A DNA stretch of 7,322 bases, from positions 1 to 7,322 of the forward strand of contig DNXO01000075.1 of assembly GCA_003506895.1 (NCBI GenBank), given 5' to 3'. The translations under genes and the position numbers were made by a program. The stretch comes from Acetobacteraceae bacterium (GTDB lineage: Bacteria; Pseudomonadota; Alphaproteobacteria; Acetobacterales; Acetobacteraceae). The notes under the pieces are model-generated. The model saw nothing but the letters and a program-made list of their open reading frames with translations, ran no database searches and was not told where the DNA came from. This document shows, piece by piece, positions 4,957 to 7,322 of this stretch. Within the stretch, counting starts at the first letter, position 1, and each line of letters begins with the position of its first letter.

Positions 4957-7254
4957 ATGAGACTTCTTCACTACTTGACGCTGTTGGTTGCGGTGTTTGC
5001 ACTGGCTTCGTCCGCCGCCGCGCGGGCGGAGGAGCCAGCGACCTTCGTCGGCGCGCAGGCCTGCGCCGGTTGCCATGCGCCGGAGATGGAAAAATGGCAG
5101 GGGTCGCATCATGCACTTGCCATGCAGCTAGCGACGCCGGCGACGGTGCTGGGAGATTTCGCCGATGTGCAGTTCGAGCATTTCGGTGTGGTCACAAAAT
5201 TCTTTCGGGACGGCCCGAAATTCATGGTCCGCACCGATGGTCCCGATGGCGCGGCGCATGATTACGAAATTGCCTACACGTTCGGTGTGTTCCCGTTGCA
5301 GCAATATCTGGTCCGTTTCCCCGGTGGCCGGGTCCAGGCGCTGGGCGTCGCCTGGGACAGCCGGCCAAAACAGCAGGGCGGCCAGCGCTGGTATTCGCTG
5401 TATCCGGACCAAAAACTGCCGCCCGGCGACCGATTGCATTGGACCGGTCGCGACCAGACCTGGAACTATCAATGCGCCAATTGCCATTCCACTGGACTGC
5501 GCAAGAACTTCGATCTGGCGACCAACAGCTACGACACCAATTGGGCCAGCATTGACGTGTCCTGCGAGGCTTGCCACGGCCCGGGATCGCACCATGTCGA
5601 CTGGGCAAAGGACCCCGCGGGTAGGAAGCCCGGCCAGTCGGAGGCGGATCGGATGGGGTTGGTGGCCTGGCTGAAGGCGACAGACAGCGGCCACTGGGAG
5701 ATGAATGCCGAGACCGGGATAGCACAGCGCACGGCGCCGCTGGTCTCGGCAGAGCTTGACACCTGCGCCGCCTGCCATGCCCGGCGCAAGGTCATCTCGA
5801 AAAACCCGCTGCCCGGCGCGCCGTTCCTCGATGGTTATCTGCCTGCCTATCTGGAACCCGGCCTCTATTCCGCCGACGGGCAGATCGACGGCGAAGTCTT
5901 CGAATATGGGTCGTTCGTGCAAAGCCGCATGCATCACGCAGGTGTCACCTGCTCCAATTGCCACGAGCCGCACGGCCAGAAACTACGGGCCTCGGGCAAC
6001 GCGGTCTGTGCCCAGTGCCATTTGCCGGCGAAATTCAACGTCGCGGAGCATACGCACCACAAGCCGGAAAGCACCGGGGCTCTGTGCGCGAACTGCCACA
6101 TGCCGACCAGAACCTATATGGGCGTGGACAACCGGCACGATCACAGTCTGCGCGTGCCGCGGCCGGATCTGTCGGTAGCGCTCGGCACGCCGAACGCCTG
6201 CACCAACTGCCATGCCGACAAATCCGCCGAATGGGCCGCCAAAGCGGTCGCCGGATGGTTCCCGCAGGGCCGTCAGACCATGCCGCATTATGCCATGGCG
6301 CTGCATGCGGGGCGAACCGGTGCGGCCGATGCGGAGGCGCAACTCGATCGGCTGATCCTGGACACGAGCCAGCCGGCGATCGCGCGCGGCAGTGCCTTGC
6401 TGCTGCTGCCACGCTATCTGACGCCGGCGTCCGAGGCCGCGATGAGAGCGGCGATTGCCGATCCAGATCCGCTCGTGCGGGCAGCGGCGCCGCGCGCGCT
6501 GCCGCCCCAGGTGTCACGGACCATGGTGCAGGCCGTCGCCCCTCTGCTGGCCGATCCCATCCGCGCCGTGCGCATCGAGACCGCGCGTGTACTGGCGGGG
6601 GCCGATCCGGAGACGATGACACCGGAACAGCGGAGCGGCTTCGCGACCGCCTATCTGGAACTGACCACCGCCGAGATGGTGGATGCCGAGCGGCCGGAAG
6701 CGCATCTCAATCTGGGCCTGCTGGATATCCGGCGCCGGCAGCCCGACGCGGCCGAGGCGCAGTACCGCACTGCCTTGCGACTCGATCCAGCGTTCGTCCC
6801 CGCCATGGTGAATTTGGCGGATCTCGACCGGATGCGCGGCATGGACACGCAGGGTGCCGAACTGCTGCGCAAGGCGATGGCGATCGAGCCGGCCAATGCC
6901 ACCATTCCCTATTCGCTCGGTCTGCTGCTCGTCCGCCAGCGCAACTATCCCGACGCGCTACCGCTCTTTCGCCAGGCTAGCGGGCTGGCACCCGACAACC
7001 CGCACTACGCCTATGTCTATGCGATTGCGCTGAATTCGACCGGCGCCCCGGGGCAGGCGCTCGAGGTTCTGGAGGCGGCGCATTCGCGGGCGCCGGCGGA
7101 CAGGGATGTGTTGGTAGCCCTGGTCTCGATCGCGCGGGACAAGGGCGACAATGCCAAAGCTCTTCGATACGCGCGCGAATTGGCCGCCCTCTTTCCAGAG
7201 GACGGTCAGGTTCGCGCGACGGTCATGGAACTCGGCAAGCGCCAGGGTCATTGA
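4957..7254 (+). CDS. Exported octaheme c-type cytochrome (cytochrome c554-like) with HEAT-like and TPR regions
   Basis: This 765-residue protein is probably a periplasmic electron carrier or redox enzyme. The ATG at 4957 follows GAGGAAA (4944-4950). A Sec signal spans residues 1-24 with cleavage near A22-R23-A24. Eight CxxCH heme-binding motifs occur, at residues 36, 173, 203, 270, 332, 351, 377 and 415. The middle region has features typical of the multiheme c554/doubled-CxxCH group: YTFGVFPLQQYLVRFPGG near residue 110, WNYQCANCHSTGLRKN, SCEACHGPGSHH, MHHAGVTCSNCHEPH, and RHDHS (393-397) leading to GTPNACTNCH. Extra His residues (H52-H53, the HH pairs, H394, H396) could be axial ligands. Residues about 460-560 look HEAT-like (DPDPLVRAAA, DPIRAVRIETARVL). 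From about 579 to 755 there are roughly five tetratricopeptide repeats, suggesting a protein partner. The substrate is unknown: relatives include hydroxylamine/nitrite-type and electron-transfer cytochromes, but no catalytic Lys-for-His heme motif is present. No cytochrome maturation or reductase genes are nearby. Confidence 0.9.
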   Translation: MRLLHYLTLLVAVFALASSAAARAEEPATFVGAQACAGCHAPEMEKWQGSHHALAMQLATPATVLGDFADVQFEHFGVVTKFFRDGPKFMVRTDGPDGAAHDYEIAYTFGVFPLQQYLVRFPGGRVQALGVAWDSRPKQQGGQRWYSLYPDQKLPPGDRLHWTGRDQTWNYQCANCHSTGLRKNFDLATNSYDTNWASIDVSCEACHGPGSHHVDWAKDPAGRKPGQSEADRMGLVAWLKATDSGHWEMNAETGIAQRTAPLVSAELDTCAACHARRKVISKNPLPGAPFLDGYLPAYLEPGLYSADGQIDGEVFEYGSFVQSRMHHAGVTCSNCHEPHGQKLRASGNAVCAQCHLPAKFNVAEHTHHKPESTGALCANCHMPTRTYMGVDNRHDHSLRVPRPDLSVALGTPNACTNCHADKSAEWAAKAVAGWFPQGRQTMPHYAMALHAGRTGAADAEAQLDRLILDTSQPAIARGSALLLLPRYLTPASEAAMRAAIADPDPLVRAAAPRALPPQVSRTMVQAVAPLLADPIRAVRIETARVLAGADPETMTPEQRSGFATAYLELTTAEMVDAERPEAHLNLGLLDIRRRQPDAAEAQYRTALRLDPAFVPAMVNLADLDRMRGMDTQGAELLRKAMAIEPANATIPYSLGLLLVRQRNYPDALPLFRQASGLAPDNPHYAYVYAIALNSTGAPGQALEVLEAAHSRAPADRDVLVALVSIARDKGDNAKALRYARELAALFPEDGQVRATVMELGKRQGH

Positions 7255-7283
7255 TACCAGCGGCCCACAGGTCCGACTGGTAT
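7254..7283 (+). terminator. Hairpin overlapping the cytochrome stop codon
   Basis: ATACCAG (7254-7260, starting with the last base of the TGA stop) pairs exactly with CTGGTAT (7277-7283). Inside it CGG (7261-7263) pairs with CCG (7273-7275), leaving one bulged A and a 9-base loop. No T run follows within the window, so termination would be of the T-poor type, or the hairpin protects the 3' end. The last 39 bases of the window contain nothing else I can support. Confidence 0.42.
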
Positions 7284-7322
7284 GCGCGCGGGGTTGGTGG
7301 GGCGGCCGTGCGCCAAATCAAT

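Noticed and set aside
5128..5973. 281-codon minus-strand frame, and other long frames, inside the cytochrome gene
   Set aside because: The + strand carries eight in-frame heme motifs and a TPR array, so these are shadow frames.
1..7322. CRISPR arrays, toxin-antitoxin pairs, anti-phage systems or complete insertion sequences
   Set aside because: No evenly spaced direct repeats, no transposase or integrase signature, and no overlapping small gene pair were seen on either strand.

Overview
This is a GC-rich window whose genes all read on the + strand. The protein families suggest an alphaproteobacterium. The Tat-exported branched-chain-type binding protein, the DUF3597 protein and the possible EcfG-type promoter are all typical of Rhodospirillales/Acetobacteraceae or Rhizobiales. 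That placement is inferred from family distribution and was not tested by any search.

Layout. Bases 1-286 are non-coding and hold a perfect 11-bp inverted repeat (34-44 / 107-117) with a second stem nested inside it. Bases 287-1531 encode an orphan periplasmic substrate-binding protein of the Leu/Ile/Val-binding superfamily. Bases 1532-2000 are gene-poor: they hold a protein-like open frame on the minus strand with no proper start (possible relic), then a possible general-stress-response promoter. Bases 2001-3282 carry three small genes in a row: a GlsB/YeaQ/YmgE membrane protein, a DUF3597 protein and a YidB (DUF937) protein. Bases 3283-3863 are again gene-poor, with a weak intrinsic terminator, two hairpins and a small lipoprotein-like frame interrupted by TGA exactly where the lipobox cysteine should be. 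Bases 3864-4382 encode a DUF1269 protein with a glycine-rich hydrophobic core. Bases 4383-4956 look like a degraded region with a recognisable arylsulfatase C-terminal remnant and an unexplained 56-codon frame. Bases 4957-7254 encode a 765-residue exported octaheme cytochrome c with a HEAT-like segment and a C-terminal TPR array.

How the parts relate. The GlsB-like, DUF3597, YidB-like and DUF1269 genes are small, same-strand genes; GlsB and YidB relatives are usually annotated as stress or envelope associated, so a shared stress regulon is plausible but not shown. The octaheme protein has its own ribosome binding site and no visible partner (no cytochrome maturation, quinol oxidase or reductase gene here). 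The binding protein likewise has no transporter genes beside it. Three relic-like stretches between intact genes suggest an accessory region undergoing gene decay. I see no CRISPR array, tRNA, rRNA, complete insertion sequence or phage gene, and no convincing complete new multi-gene system. The items most worth a second look are the TGA-interrupted lipobox, the sulfatase remnant, the octaheme-HEAT-TPR protein and the possible stress promoter.
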